Origin: Plumapathes pennacea
Lineage: Eukaryota > Cnidaria > Anthozoa > Antipatharia > Myriopathidae
Assembly: GCA_964036295.1 (NCBI GenBank)
Contig: OZ038465.1
Span: 3,233,115 to 3,297,114 of the forward strand
Length of the DNA stretch: 64,000 nt
Direction: 5' to 3'
The notes under the pieces were generated by a model. The model was not told where the DNA came from. It did no database searches and saw only the letters and a list, made by a program, of their open reading frames with translations. The first letter of the stretch is position 1, and each line of letters begins with the position of its first letter. The position numbers and the translations under genes are program-made. Below are positions 31,801-43,544 of this stretch, one piece after another.

Positions 31801-33880
31801 AGTAGCAGCCTCCCAACGGGTGTCCTAACGAGCCTGTCGCCATCTGCACGATGCCGCGAAGAGCAGAAACTCAAAGCGCTTAGTGAGAAGAATATTGAGA
31901 ACCTAGCCACTGTGCGGGATGCGCTGTTTGTGCTTTGTTTAGAAAATGGCGACTCTCCTCAGTCAGCGAATGAAACCATGTACGCTTTGCAGTCCAAAAA
32001 CTTTGTCAATCGGTGGTACGACAAAAGCGTTCAACTTGTGGTGTTCAAAAATGGCGTCGCAGGGTTTGTGAACAACTACCTCGCGGGAATGACCGGTACG
32101 GTGGGAACGAATTTCATTCGAATGGCAGTTGGAAGCGAAGACTGCTTTCAAGATAAATGTACTGGTAAGTGTACTCTTTGTACCGGAGGTTTTTCCGCCG
32201 ATCTCCGTCTCGCCCGAAGATATTACGGGTTGTGGGCGTGAGCCGCACGAACAAATTCCGAAAATGAAAGAGATTTTGTCTTGAGATGGCAATCATGGCC
32301 ACGTCATCCAACATGCCTGGCCTCCCAAACAAATCTTGTATAATTGCTACAATTATGGGGCATAGTAAACTTTGGCAACTCGACTGCGAAAGTGACTTCG
32401 TAAAGTTCTTGGAAATTAAATTTACACTCTTGTGATGAATTCAGCCTAAGCCTCGTAATTGACTGTATCCCAGTGCACTCTCGTTCTTTCCTAATAACTG
32501 CTATTTACCTCTTAGGAAGTGATGGCAATGACAGAGAGTTGTCAGAACCCTCAGCCTTGACTTGGGATGACACAGCTGACGAATACTTCCACAAAAAACT
32601 CCATGAAATCGTTTGCGATAGGCACACGTCTGGTCCTTTCAAGCCGATGCGCCAAGATGTTTCCAAAATCTGCCAAGGCTTCAGTTTTGTTGCGCTTTGC
32701 AGGTCTCAGCGCGTCACTCCCGGTGGGGCATTCCAGGCTGCGTTGCAGCTCGCACTAGCAAGAGTGTCTGGCAAGTTCATGAGCGTCGGAGAAGTTGTCA
32801 GTATCAGGTACGAGGAAGGGTCTGTACGTGGATTCGGCTTAGTATCTGATCACTTGCACAATTAGACAGACTACATTCTATTCCCGCTATTGCCGTTATT
32901 TAGAAGGCTAAACTAAACTGCTCAACAAAAGAAGAGCTTTTCCATTCAATAGTGACAACTGTCGGCTAAAATACGCGAGTAGTGTAGTCGGTGAGTCGAA
33001 AAGCTACAACCGTGTCATATTTTAAGTCCAGAAAGCCTTCGAGACGTGTCACTAGCAAACATTCGAGTTTGAACAGCCTTTGAAAAGAGATGAAGAAACC
33101 AATGATCGCCTCGCGTCGCCATTTTCTACTACATCAACGTGTGAATATGCCAAACACCACAGTCAAGTAATCGTCCCTCCCACAGTGGTTCCAAATAGGG
33201 CCATGCGGCTGTTTTGGTAGACTCGGAGATAAAAACTCACTCACACGTCACACAGTTCTTATAAGGTTTTTTTCCTCATTTTCAGGCATCTCCGCTTTGG
33301 TGGTATGGTCTTCATGGATGCCAGCATGGCAGATATGAAGGCTTTCGTTCAATCGGCCCAACCGTCTCTGAATCTCACCAAACTCTTAAATGAAAGGCGA
33401 GACAGTTTGCGTAAACTGCTGATCCGAGCCATTCAAGGCTACAGGGAAGAAGTGCTGCGTTACAAGAACGGAGAAATGCACACCTGGCACCTGGATAGTC
33501 TGTACAGAAATATCGGTTTACAGAATAGATTGCCTTATTGGGAACCACCGCGTCTCGATTTGAAGACGAAGCTAAAAGGTGCGGCTCTCGACGCCATGAG
33601 AAACCCCCTTATCGACATTTTCCCGCCAGCAGTTCCCGTGAACGTCACCTCCAATCCTGATTGGTACCCTGAGATTGAGGCTATAGGAAGAGCCGGAGTC
33701 AAGTGTATTTTACCCCCGGGTTCTATGGCGCTGCATTACATTTTAGGAAAGAGCGGTATGTCTATTACGATTAATGCAGATCCCCAGCATCCATGTTATC
33801 AGAAAGAAGAAATGTTGGCGAAGGAGTTGGAAACATGTTTGAAGTTTGTAATGGATCTTTTTCGTGACGCGAAGAAATAA
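28815..33880 (+). CDS. Choline/carnitine acyltransferase-like protein with altered active site
   Basis: Six exons: 28815-28952, 30205-30413, 30966-31512, 31759-32164, 32516-32807, 33286-33880, with phases closing to 728 residues. The N-terminus (MYRLGNDVFCKSVVRTAF, rich in Arg/Ser, no acid until residue 7) could be a mitochondrial presequence. Family landmarks follow in order: NRWYDKSVQLVV, then a segment equal to the catalytic loop, later RVTPGGAFQAALQLALAR with VSGKFMSVGEVVSIRHLRFG, which corresponds to the conserved P-x-AFxQLALQLA..TGK..YE..R block. These enzymes move acyl groups between CoA and carnitine or choline. In the catalytic loop the usual Val-Tyr-Glu-His is V402-N-N-Y405, so the general-base His is Tyr here. 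It may be a pseudoenzyme or have a new chemistry. An AATAAA overlaps the stop codon. Confidence 0.85.
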
Positions 33881-33884
33881 TAAA
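33879..33884 (+). promoter_or_regulatory. AATAAA overlapping the acyltransferase-like stop codon
   Basis: AATAAA at 33879-33884 shares bases with the TAA stop (33878-33880). If used, the 3' untranslated region would be only some 20 nt. Whether it is functional is unknown. Confidence 0.4.
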
Positions 33885-34809
33885 GAACCCTTATGAACAC
33901 AGCAACGATCACTAAAAAACACATTATATTTAAATGATGTACATATGCAGCAACTGTAAATGATTGTATAGTACTTAGAGAAATACACGCAAAGAAGAGA
34001 GAATGAGAAGCTTGAAAAGAGTTCTATAGGTCTATTCGATATAGAACCTAATGCTAATACATATGTGATCGTTTTAGTTTAATGTCCTTATAACATAAAT
34101 TAAATTACAGACCAGCCCTCTCATCCAAACGTCTATTTTTGTCCTTTACTGATATGACATTTGCATCTCATAATTGCATAATATAGTTGCCTGTTGGAAA
34201 CAACATATAAATTAGAGATTCATACACGCATACACCACTCTAAAAATAGAATTGCAAGGCTGAGCTATTTACTTCCAGCGACTGCACTATTGCGCGTGGG
34301 GCAACTGATATCAATCGCAAAATAACATGGTGATTTACCAAACAGTTAACTCAATTGATCTCTGGTTAAATAGCTCTTTTGTGGGTATGTTATCCCTTTA
34401 TGCCCAAAAAGGAAAGCGAAGAGATAAAACTTTGGTAACTGTGAATTTAACGATGCGGCTTGTGTAGTATATCTAGTAAAATAAATATACCAGTTCAGAG
34501 TACAAACGAGCTGCACAATAAAGCAGAGGAAGCAATTCAACACACCTGTGATCGAACAGTGTTTCTTAGTGTGACAACTGTTTTGTAGCATGTTTCTCGA
34601 TGGTTCACTATCAAGTTAGTCTTGACAACATTATATAATAAATTTCAATAATTTATAACTATATGAATGATGTACTGAATCGATAATTTAATATACTACT
34701 ATTAAATAGGTTCTCTTCAATCTGCTAATTAACAAACAAATTACTGCTGTACTATATACAGATTATATCTCCCTTTCTCACGGCAAACACACGACGCATT
34801 TTACAAGAC
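33885..34809. other. Convergent intergenic region
   Basis: AT-rich sequence between the 3' ends of the acyltransferase-like gene and the CDPS gene. No exon, repeat family or structured element was recognised. Confidence 0.5.
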
Positions 34810-36578
34810 TTAACCATTAAGTGAGGTCCTTCGAGTGCGTAGCGCGCATGCGTCGTGATAAGCGATCACCGTAAGTCCGTAGCCTTCCTTTGGCTCTCCG
34901 TCATATTCACCATTGACATACTTTTCATAGACAGACCAGCTGCGGTGATAAATGACGGATACATTTTCAGTCGAATATATCTCTTTGCTCGCAAGAATGA
35001 AGGCCAGTTCTTTGAGGAGGTAGCAAACGCCTTCTTTGATGTTCTCGTCGTCTTCCAGCTCCGAATCCAAGGATGATTCTGCAGAGAAAAAGAGACAAAC
35101 TGTCAGTTTTATGCTGCCAAAAACAATTTCAATGAAAACTTCCAACTCCTGAACTTTCCAAATGAGTAGTGACCACTCATTACAGGTTCTCATTGAATAC
35201 GTTCTAATAAAACGTTTACGTCATTCGATGCAAGGGTGTTCCAAAATTTGTGGCGTATTAGGAAATTAATCAATGACAGCTGAATCTACTGAAATGCCCT
35301 GACATTTGACACCCCTTCAGACGGATTTGAAAGCATGATGAGTAATCAGGGCAAATAAACTTCATATACATTCCTTTTCTGATCGGTGGAACTTCGGAAC
35401 ACTCCAAATTGCCATTTGCAAGCTTTCAGACTGTTCTAGATTGTGAGCGATTTCACTATTAAACCGAGACGAACGCATCGCCGCCATGTTTTTTTGTTAT
35501 TGCCCTGATTACCCATCATGCATTCAAATCTGTGAAGGGGTCTATTTCAGCAGGGCATGGCTCCAAATATCACGCATTCGCACCTCCGAGTGAACAGGAC
35601 TAAACTCCATATTGCGTAGACTTTAATAAAACTAACCTGCAAGATTAGCTGATTCACCGAGGATTGTCTTCTTCCCGATAACTCTGGCCGTGAGTGAAGC
35701 TGCGTCTGATCGGAACTGTTGGTTGTTGTGATAAAAGTTTACCACTCTCTCCAAAGCCGTGACGTATGCCGGGTGTACATCAACCTCTTGCGCCCAGTCC
35801 ACCATGTGGTAGCTGCCAAGAAGGTTTCTGCAACTGTTCCTCACCTATAAACAACAGCAACGCGCGATCACTTAGCAGATATCCAAATACATTTTAAGTA
35901 AGGGTCCACGTAAGCCTAAAGTGACAACAAACAATGCGCGTTCGGGTGTGACAACCACCACTGTAGTCGCGCGGCGAGACAGAAATAATATTATTATTAT
36001 AGCCTCAATTGGTTTAATTTACTCTCAGCTCAACATCAGGGCACTTTTTGGTAACGCAGAACTTCTCGTACAGTTTGATATGAAAATCAAGTAATATTAC
36101 GAAACGAACAATCAGTTCAATGCCGTTCATAGCGTTCAAGCAACTATGGCTGCGCTCGCAGATTCGCAGACAAAACCAACAAGCCCACAATCAACGCGTG
36201 AAAAAGTACGCAGATAGAATTAAGATTCTTAAATTATCAAAACTACTTCTGTCTCTTACGTACCTTTTCTATAGCTCTTCTGCAGTGGGAGCGCAGTTGG
36301 CTAGCGTTCTTCTTTGCTCTTTTGACAGCGTCTTTGGAGCCCATAGCTCTGTACGTGTGCTCGGCTGGTTGCTGCGGAACCACTACCACCACGCGCCGCT
36401 TCTCCTGCCCAAGAAAACGAACATAGTCTTCGATAACTGGAGACTTGAAGTATGGATTTCCAGGACTCATGCCAAAGAGAACAACACCATTGGCAGCATC
36501 TGACATGACAACGCGACCAGTTTCATGTACCAGGCTGGACATACTCTCTTCGAGACGAAGAACTTTGTCAAGAACCAT
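34810..36578 (-). CDS. Cyclodipeptide synthase (tRNA-dependent), NYH-type
   Basis: Three exons (minus): 36578-36264, 35844-35637, 35078-34810, with phases closing to 263 residues, the family's usual size (about 220-260). An in-frame TAG sits four codons upstream of the ATG, which fixes the start. CDPSs take two aminoacyl-tRNAs and form a 2,5-diketopiperazine by a ping-pong mechanism through an acyl-serine. Visible landmarks against AlbC: LFGMS38 with the nucleophilic Ser; PGN41 (N40 of the NYH subfamily); a basic helix K86-R104 (KRAKKNASQLRSHCRRAIEK) suited to tRNA contact; Y194-x3-E198 (CYLLKE) equal to Y178/E182; and IY218-H219 equal to Y202/H203. The His in front of the GxS motif and the Pro of YxxxExP are not kept. 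Product and aminoacyl specificity cannot be read from the sequence. Starts 335 bp from a divergent P450. Confidence 0.9.
35294..35558. mobile_element. MITE with about 60-bp inverted ends in CDPS intron 2
   Basis: 265 bp. The ends ATGCCCTG and CAGGGCAT are complementary. The inner arms (ACCCCTTCAGACGGATTTGA..GCATGATGAGTAATCAGGGC and the reverse of GCCCTGATTACCCATCATGC..TTCAAATCTGTGAAGGGG) pair over about 60 bp with a few mismatches. No target-site duplication could be assigned. Confidence 0.85.
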
Positions 36579-36913
36579 TGCGACTGTCTAATCAATTCCA
36601 GCGATGCGAGGACTGCTTGCTCCCAATCAGCAAACTGATGAATTTTAGCGGCCGGCGACCGCTTTTTGAACGGTTTGGTCACTCTTTATTGCTACTGACG
36701 TCATCAAGATGTATTCCCGCAGGCGGCCAACCTATTTTTGTCTATGACTGACAAGCACTGGTCATGTGTAGCAAATCAAAAGCGTCCCAGACCGCTGTAA
36801 CAGATAAGCGTTTCAGGATGGTATCGTTTACTGGGATTACCCAATAAATCCCGTGACGTGACTGACTGGATTCCCCATCGAGCCTGGAAAGCAATCAGTT
36901 CGAAAACGAAATC
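36579..36913. promoter_or_regulatory. Divergent promoter region shared by CDPS and P450
   Basis: 335 bp between the CDPS ATG (minus) and the P450 ATG (plus). No TATA element is clear. The region contains CCCGTGACGTGACTGAC, a TGACG-type (CRE/bZIP-like) sequence, at about 36850-36866. Shared control is inferred from the spacing only. Confidence 0.55.
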
Positions 36914-39900
36914 ATGGCGGCAACATTGGTTTTAGCGTTTGCAGCGATTCTGGTGGTAATTGTGTCGTTGACGATCAAAAATGTCAAACAAGTAAGTGCA
37001 TTGTTCTTCAAATGTATTCATACGGGCTCCAGTGTGTTGCTAAATGTCAGTTAAACTGCTGTGTCCCAAAGTGAACAGTCGGTAATATTGCTCTGCGCGT
37101 GCGGTTGATCGCCGAGTCGACAAGTAAAATGCGTCAAGAATTCTCGGGGACTGAATTTTGAATCATTTTCTTTAGAAGATGTTTACTGGTAGCCTGCGTC
37201 TGACACCTCATCAGTTCGTTTCAGCGATTGCGAAAACCGAAACCCAGCTTGAGTCACGCAAGTTTGGGTTGATGCTTCTGCATATTTCTGCGTTCCCTTA
37301 TTGTTTAATATCGAAACGTGAGAATGAAGAAACAGGGAAACTTTCCTTACTCCGAGCAGCGTCGACAACTTCCAGCTACTGCATTTGGAAAAGAAAACTG
37401 CGGCCCCCACCCCTCCCCTGGTTGTAACATTTTGTAACCCAAATTCCTGGTAACAGTTGGTCTTACAGGGAATATGTCGACTAATAGATATTTTGAAGAC
37501 GACTCATACGAGTGGACTAGTTTTGGCATCAAAATTAATTAAAAGTCACTCATCCGCCTGACCGAGCTATCAACTTCAATGAAAAATTAAACTTGAAACC
37601 ATAAGTGACCGCTGAACAGTGTCCTAAATTTAATTATGATCTGTATTTCCCCGAACTCTGTTTGTTGACCTCCCGTGATTTGTAAGCTGGGCGCGTGATA
37701 TGCGTATTGAACATATCGTTTCCCCGAAAACTATTTTGGTTCGATAACGATGACGATGACAATTATGGTGATGATGATGATTTTTGTTGTTCTGCCTATT
37801 ACTCACAGGCACAAAACGAAAACGCACAATAGATGACTTGTCAACGTAAGTCCATTTATTTGGTTAACAGTTGTGTTCGTGCCTTGAAAAACGAGAATCT
37901 CGAGGTGTCTTCTTCAGTCTGCCAGTAAAAAAAATCCCCGTCACCCTGCGTTTAAGATGATACACAAACATACGTGAATTAGGAACAAGCTTGGAGCAAG
38001 TAAGACAAATAACTCACATAGTGATTTATGTTAACTGGCGGCATGAACATCCTTTGGGAACAGCGAGCAAAAATGCGCAATTAATTATTGAAATGTGTGT
38101 CCTTGGGTGATTCATGCCAGGCATTATTGATGATATTTTTTACGTATTGTCCGCATAAAACTGCATTATACAGTGGGCTGATTGGTGAACTAGTCTCTTA
38201 AGACTGTGTAACAATAGCTTCGCTCCCAATTCAAAAATTAATTCGCCGCCGAAAGCGTCCCTCTCTTGATGTTGTCATAATAAGAACTTTAAAGATTTGA
38301 TGAACTGCTCGTCAGCAACGTCTTTGTAGCTGTTTTACAATAATTTCTGCATTCTGATTTGCTGAAAGCATGTCACTTTATCCCAAACAAGGCCAAGTTC
38401 TGCATATCTGTGATATATTAATGGAAGTTTCTTAATTCTGGTTTATAGACTGACCGATACGAGTTTGCTTTCTAGGTGTATTTCTGGCAGAATGATTCTG
38501 GTGAAGTTATCCAAGGAACCTCGTTTAGATTGTTCACAGCACCTCTCATTTCACTGAGGGATAATCGGCTCGCTCATCTGGGCCTGTATCTTCTCCGCTT
38601 CTTTCCGATGCCAAAGCTGTGAGTGCACGTTCAACATTCTTTTGTGCAAGGGGTTGGGGAGGGAGGGGAGGGGAGGGGGATTATTAGTATCGTGACCATG
38701 ATAATAAGGCAGCCCAGCATGTATGGCCTTAAGTATTTATTAGCTAATATGGGTGATCACATGATTTCGAATACAATTTGGAATAAATGAGTACAAGTAA
38801 TTTTTTCAAAGACCACAAATTTGTGATCTTTAAAAAATGATGTGCTCATTATTCCTAAATTGCACAAAGAAATTATGTGATTACTTGTTAATAACATGCA
38901 TACAATAATTTTACGTCGCGCAATTTTATTTTTAATTTCTTTTACAATTCAAAAGTGTCTCTTAAGAACTTTGTTTTCTCGTAAACAGAATCGAAATCTT
39001 TCTGAGGAATGAAAACACGCTTTTTGTTTTGTTTGGCTTTGCAACTTAATACGTGCACAAGCTGTCAGCAATTTTCAATTTCAAATTTCACAATTGTTCA
39101 CTGTTAATTTACTTGCTTCATAACTGCGAGGGTCACTTTCACTATCATGGTATGACAATAATCATGATGATGACTTCGCCCACTGCAAAACAAACGGCTT
39201 CTTACTCTACACCATTATTTTAATCCCCTATTCCGGGAATCACGCCCAAAAGAACATTTAGACAAATTTATAGTTACGGGTTGGTAACGAAGTATGGTCT
39301 TTTTTTATTTTACAGGATGATAACAGACTCTCAGATTGCATCGAAGTTTATGGCCAAGCAACACAAGTACTCGCGCCTAAAAGACTTTCGCATGGGTTAC
39401 ATCTTTGAGAATCTCTTTGGCCGTGCTGTTGGCACAGCGAGTGGCCCGGAACACAAATACATGCGTAGCATATTCGACAAAGGCTACAGCACAGAAATTG
39501 TGACGAAAAATCTGAGGATGATGGAAGAGGAATGTGAACAGTTCTTACATCAGACAATGCAAGACAAAAAAGTATGTTTTTATGCAGCCGTAGCTTGCAC
39601 CCCTAAAGCCACCTATTTGAGATGATGCAGATCTCTAAGCTGATATAGTGGATATATGTCATTTCCTTTAGAGCCTTCTGAGATCATTGCAGACATGTAG
39701 AAATTAAGAAATTCCAGCCAATAATTGAACTTGTTTTGTATTTTCCTGGTGTGACAAGAGGCCGTTGCTATTAAATTGGGGATGCAGCACAAAATTCATA
39801 AATTTCAAAGGTAAACCAACCACATAATAGCAAATGAATTCGTATCGTTATGGACGTGTTCTGTCTTTTTGTAGTCTGTATTTTTTTTCTTTTTTCTTTT

Positions 39901-39992
39901 ATTTCTTTGGCTTGTCTGTGCCTGTAGTATTAATGAAATGTAATGTAGTGTAAATGTAATGAAATGAAATGAAAATAAAGCAAGGAAATGTA

Positions 39993-40081
<89 letters not shown>

Positions 40082-42569
40082 TAATAATAATAATAATAAT
40101 AATAATCCTCTCCTCTTCTCCCCCACCGCCTCTCAATAATCTGTATATTTTTATACGATTGTGTGTCACATCAAAAGGGTGTCATCACAATGGACGATAT
40201 GCTGCACGTCACGTTCCGTGTTTTGGTGAAGTACACGTTTGGTTCCGGTGTGTCGGAGGAAGACTTCAGGGAGCTGAGTGAAATCAGAGAGTTAACAGCA
40301 ACTTTAATTGGTGACACGTTCACCAATCCCCTGATAAAGCTGCCTTTCTACAAATATTTGCCTACGGACCCAAACCGACGGCTGGCGGAGTACAAACGAA
40401 GATGGAAAGCAATTGTGGACAGGTAACTTTTAAATTCCTGACTGTCTTGGTGCTAAATCCATGACAATCATAAAATTGTCAGACGTTAATACGCCGGGAA
40501 CCTGTACGCCAAACCCATGAAATATTTTCTCTCGCGCGTGATTGGTGGAAACGTAACACGTGACCGAATAACGCCCGCTCGTTATCAGCGAATAACCCCC
40601 TCCTGGCGAACTGTCGCTACAATAACAAACAGTTTTTTTAACCAATCACACAAAAACATTACGGGATGAAACAATTTGCATCAACCACTGAGGAGGACAT
40701 CATTTCAAAAGCAGTTCAGGAAAGCACCAAAAGTCTACATCTTTTGCCGCGCGAGAGGAAATATTTGAAGGATAATAAAGACAATAAACTACTAGTTTAT
40801 TGTTTATATACTGTTTGCCTTAGAAGCTGTGTTAAATTTATGGTTCACGGCCTGTCGGCAAATTGGATGCAGTCTTGAATTTGTACATGACGTCATGAAA
40901 GTTCGCGCCTGCGATTTGGCCGCGGTTGCCAGTATAATAACTATGGCAACAAATTGCTCCGCGCGAAATATAAAAAGTAAACTTTTCAACATCTTGTGTG
41001 GTGTTGTGGTTTCGATTCTTCTTGTCGTCTTTCGATGCTGCATGGTTCGGATTCACGTCGAAGAAACGCACAAACTAGTTGAACGTAAATCGAAATGGAA
41101 GGTAGAGAAAACTATTCACTGTGTTACTTTCACCACCAGAAGCAAACTGGATAAATTTATTAAGACATTGTCGTTCCATAATTACAAAATTCTAAAGTTT
41201 GCCACTAAAATTTTGCCTTTTAACAACACGAGACTTTATTTTGCACCTTTTCAAACCAAAATTCTGAAAACAGAAACGATAACTTTCTTTCAAACAAGAC
41301 TTACTTTACATATCATCAATCAAAACGATGCTTTAATTTGTCTCCGTGACGCTATTTAGCGTGAAAATATCGACCGCTTTACGGCCAAATGCTCGCGCTA
41401 TGACGTCATGCATAATTAACTTTGCATAATTTATTATTTAGGTCTCAGCCTTCGGCCTTGAACCATAAAATTGATCTGGATCACCAGAATTACAGAGCTT
41501 ATGGGATTGCGTCCCGTGCTATCTTAGCCGCAACTCCTGAGCTTAATATAGTTTTACTCGTTTCCTAGTTGTCCCTTGAGTGTGGTCCACACTCTCAAAG
41601 TCACATGATTTCTCGATACACAGGTTTGTCAAAAAGATCAACGAGGACCACTCAACAGATGAAAATTGCGCACTGTACAAGATATTGCAAACTTTAGCGG
41701 AGAATCCGGAAACTCTCACGAGAGAGCAGGTAATGAAGTCACATAAGTCAGGTTAAAACGTCCTGGTTCAAAGCAGGATTTAGTTTTCCGAGGTTGAAAA
41801 AAAAAAAAAAAAAAAAAAAAGAAAGAAAGAAAGAAAGAAAGAAAGAAACAAGAATAGCAGTTACTTTTGTCATATTGCTTTTTAGTTGCTTCGTCAAGCG
41901 GTATGCACAATAATATGCGTGATAGAGATCCGAGACGCATTAGATTTTCTTAATTTGTTCTAGTTGGAGCAGACGTTAGAGGAAGCCTCCCTGGCTAATG
42001 TGGACATTACAAGTGGAAGCACTTCCTGGCTCGTTTTCCATGCGGCGCTGTATACGGACCTTCAGAAGGAGCTTACCTCGGAGATCGAAAAGGTTCGTGT
42101 TCCTGGATCATCCCGGTTTATAATTTCTTTATCTTTTGCATTTTAGCAGAGTTAATGTTGTTGGGAACTATAGAATGTTAGACTATAAAATATGAATAAT
42201 TAGTTTACCACCTTCTTTCTGCACAGAACTCCGGTCCTCTAGATATGGACACACTCTCGCAGATGGAGTTTCTGGGCAAGTTTGTGAAGGAGTCGGCTCG
42301 CAGGCGCCCTGTGTTAGAAATCAGCACACCTGAATACATCACGTGCCCAATGATGATCGGCAACTATCACACACCAGCAAAGGTAAAGTGCGCGTATGGC
42401 CGATATAAGCTCTTTTATAAACGCGTACAGTTGTACTAGGTAGGAAATTATTTAGGTTGCTTTGCACTAATACGGTTTTCAACATGCTACTCTCAATATG
42501 CCTAATAATCTTAAGTAATAGTCCTTAATACATTATATATTTTATTTATTTATTTATTTATTTATCTAT

Positions 42570-42617
<48 letters not shown>

Positions 42618-42941
42618 TTCGAAGTTTCGATGGATATCAATGCCGTCAACAATGATTCCAGAGTCTGGAAAGATCCCACATCTTTCAACCCTCGACGATT
42701 TGATGACGAAACAGCAAGCATGCGCAAATGCTTGTTTCGGTTTGGCATCGGATCGAGGCGATGCTTGGGCTACAGACTCGCCGACACCTTCATGAAAGTG
42801 CTTCTCATCACGGCATTTCGTTCATACAAGGTTACCAACGAAACCGTTGTGAAGGGTGACGATGAAAGCGTGCCTGTTAATCGCATCGGAATTTTTGCTT
42901 TCCCGAATATCAAATTTAGGATAGAAAAGAAGACTGAGTAG
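36914..42941 (+). CDS. Cytochrome P450, microsomal type
   Basis: Eight exons: 36914-36991, 38476-38618, 39316-39571, 40178-40422, 41624-41729, 41964-42092, 42227-42382, 42618-42941, with phases closing to 478 residues. P450s are haem-thiolate monooxygenases. Exon 1 is a membrane anchor (MAATLVLAFAAILVVIVSLT). The K-helix ExxR is E341-S-A-R344, the meander is FNPRRF at 394-399, and the haem loop is FGIGSRRCLG with the ligand C420. The I-helix reads ANVDITSGSTSW (287-298) and lacks the usual acid-threonine pair of (A/G)Gx(D/E)T(T/S). That may alter oxygen activation. Subfamily not recognised. It is divergent from CDPS. In bacteria, CDPS-linked P450s tailor the diketopiperazine, and a similar role is a hypothesis here. 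Its 3' end is copied at 52.1-53.4 kb. Confidence 0.92.
39993..40106. repeat. (ATA)n microsatellite in P450 intron 3
   Basis: About 38 near-perfect ATA/TAA units with one C interruption, about 70 bp upstream of the exon 4 acceptor. Confidence 0.95.
40423..41623. other. P450 intron 4, with a possible transposon-ORF remnant
   Basis: This 1.2-kb intron holds open stretches without a recognised domain. A short plus-strand piece at 40666-40740 (MKQFASTTEEDIISKAVQES) resembles the start of transposon-encoded proteins common in marine invertebrates, but this is weak. The 40829-41359 open frame is unrecognised. Confidence 0.35.
41798..41848. repeat. Poly-A / (GAAA)n microsatellite
   Basis: About 23 A followed by seven GAAA units in P450 intron 5, possibly an old retroelement tail. 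Confidence 0.9.
42541..42617. repeat. (TTTA)n microsatellite abutting the P450 exon 8 acceptor
   Basis: About 17 TTTA units run directly into TTTTTACAG, so the tetranucleotide repeat forms the polypyrimidine tract of the last P450 acceptor. Confidence 0.9.
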
Positions 42942-43538
42942 TGAATAAGTCAAGTGAAGAAGAAAAGGTTTCCCTCCAATTTTGTGTATCTAAAACACGT
43001 GGAATTGAAAGATAGTGTTGAGCTTTTTGATATAGAAATGCACGTTTCATCAAATAAGATGCATTTCTATTACATAACTCAAGCCCTACAGGCGTTTATA
43101 ATGAGTCATTTATACTTGCATGATACGTGTTACCGTTTTCGCCAGCATCTTACAGCCAAATGCGCATTTGACTCACCCTAGAAACTGACTTCTGAGCTTT
43201 AAACCGTCAAACGAGTGTAACAAGTCTAAATCAGCAGAGAGTGGACTGTGTTGACATCGGTGCCTAGTACCCTGCAGAACAAAGTTCAAGACATGTTGTT
43301 TTTATTGTTGTTTTATGTCTTGGTTTGTTGTTTGTTTTTATATCTGAAGAGAGAGATATTATCAATGTGGTGTAGAGGATACGTCATAGGATGGTTCACA
43401 CATTCACGTGCAAGTAGAAACTCTGTTGCGTCTGCGTTTGTGCTCTTTTTGGAAGCCAATGTTTTTATGCTACTCAAAGTCTGGCAACTTTTTATGTCTG
43501 ACAAATGCCAGTTTTGGTCCTGTTAAAGAGAAAAGAAA

Positions 43539-43544
43539 AATAAA
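43539..43544 (+). promoter_or_regulatory. Likely P450 polyadenylation signal
   Basis: AATAAA about 600 nt after the P450 stop. A matching AATAAATAAA occurs in the duplicated 3' fragment near 53345. Confidence 0.5.

Noticed and set aside
34810..36578. The idea that the CDPS nucleophile is lost because PGN is followed by Pro rather than Ser
   Set aside because: The catalytic Ser of the family is the one in G-x-S, which is present as Ser38; the Ser after the Asn in AlbC is not the nucleophile.
36467..36682. A minus-strand frame overlapping CDPS exon 1 that might extend the protein N-terminally
   Set aside because: It is in a different frame, and an in-frame TAG four codons upstream of the CDPS ATG closes the proper frame.
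40829..41359. A 176-residue open frame in P450 intron 4
   Set aside because: No domain or homologue recognised and no splice context; probably chance or decayed mobile DNA.
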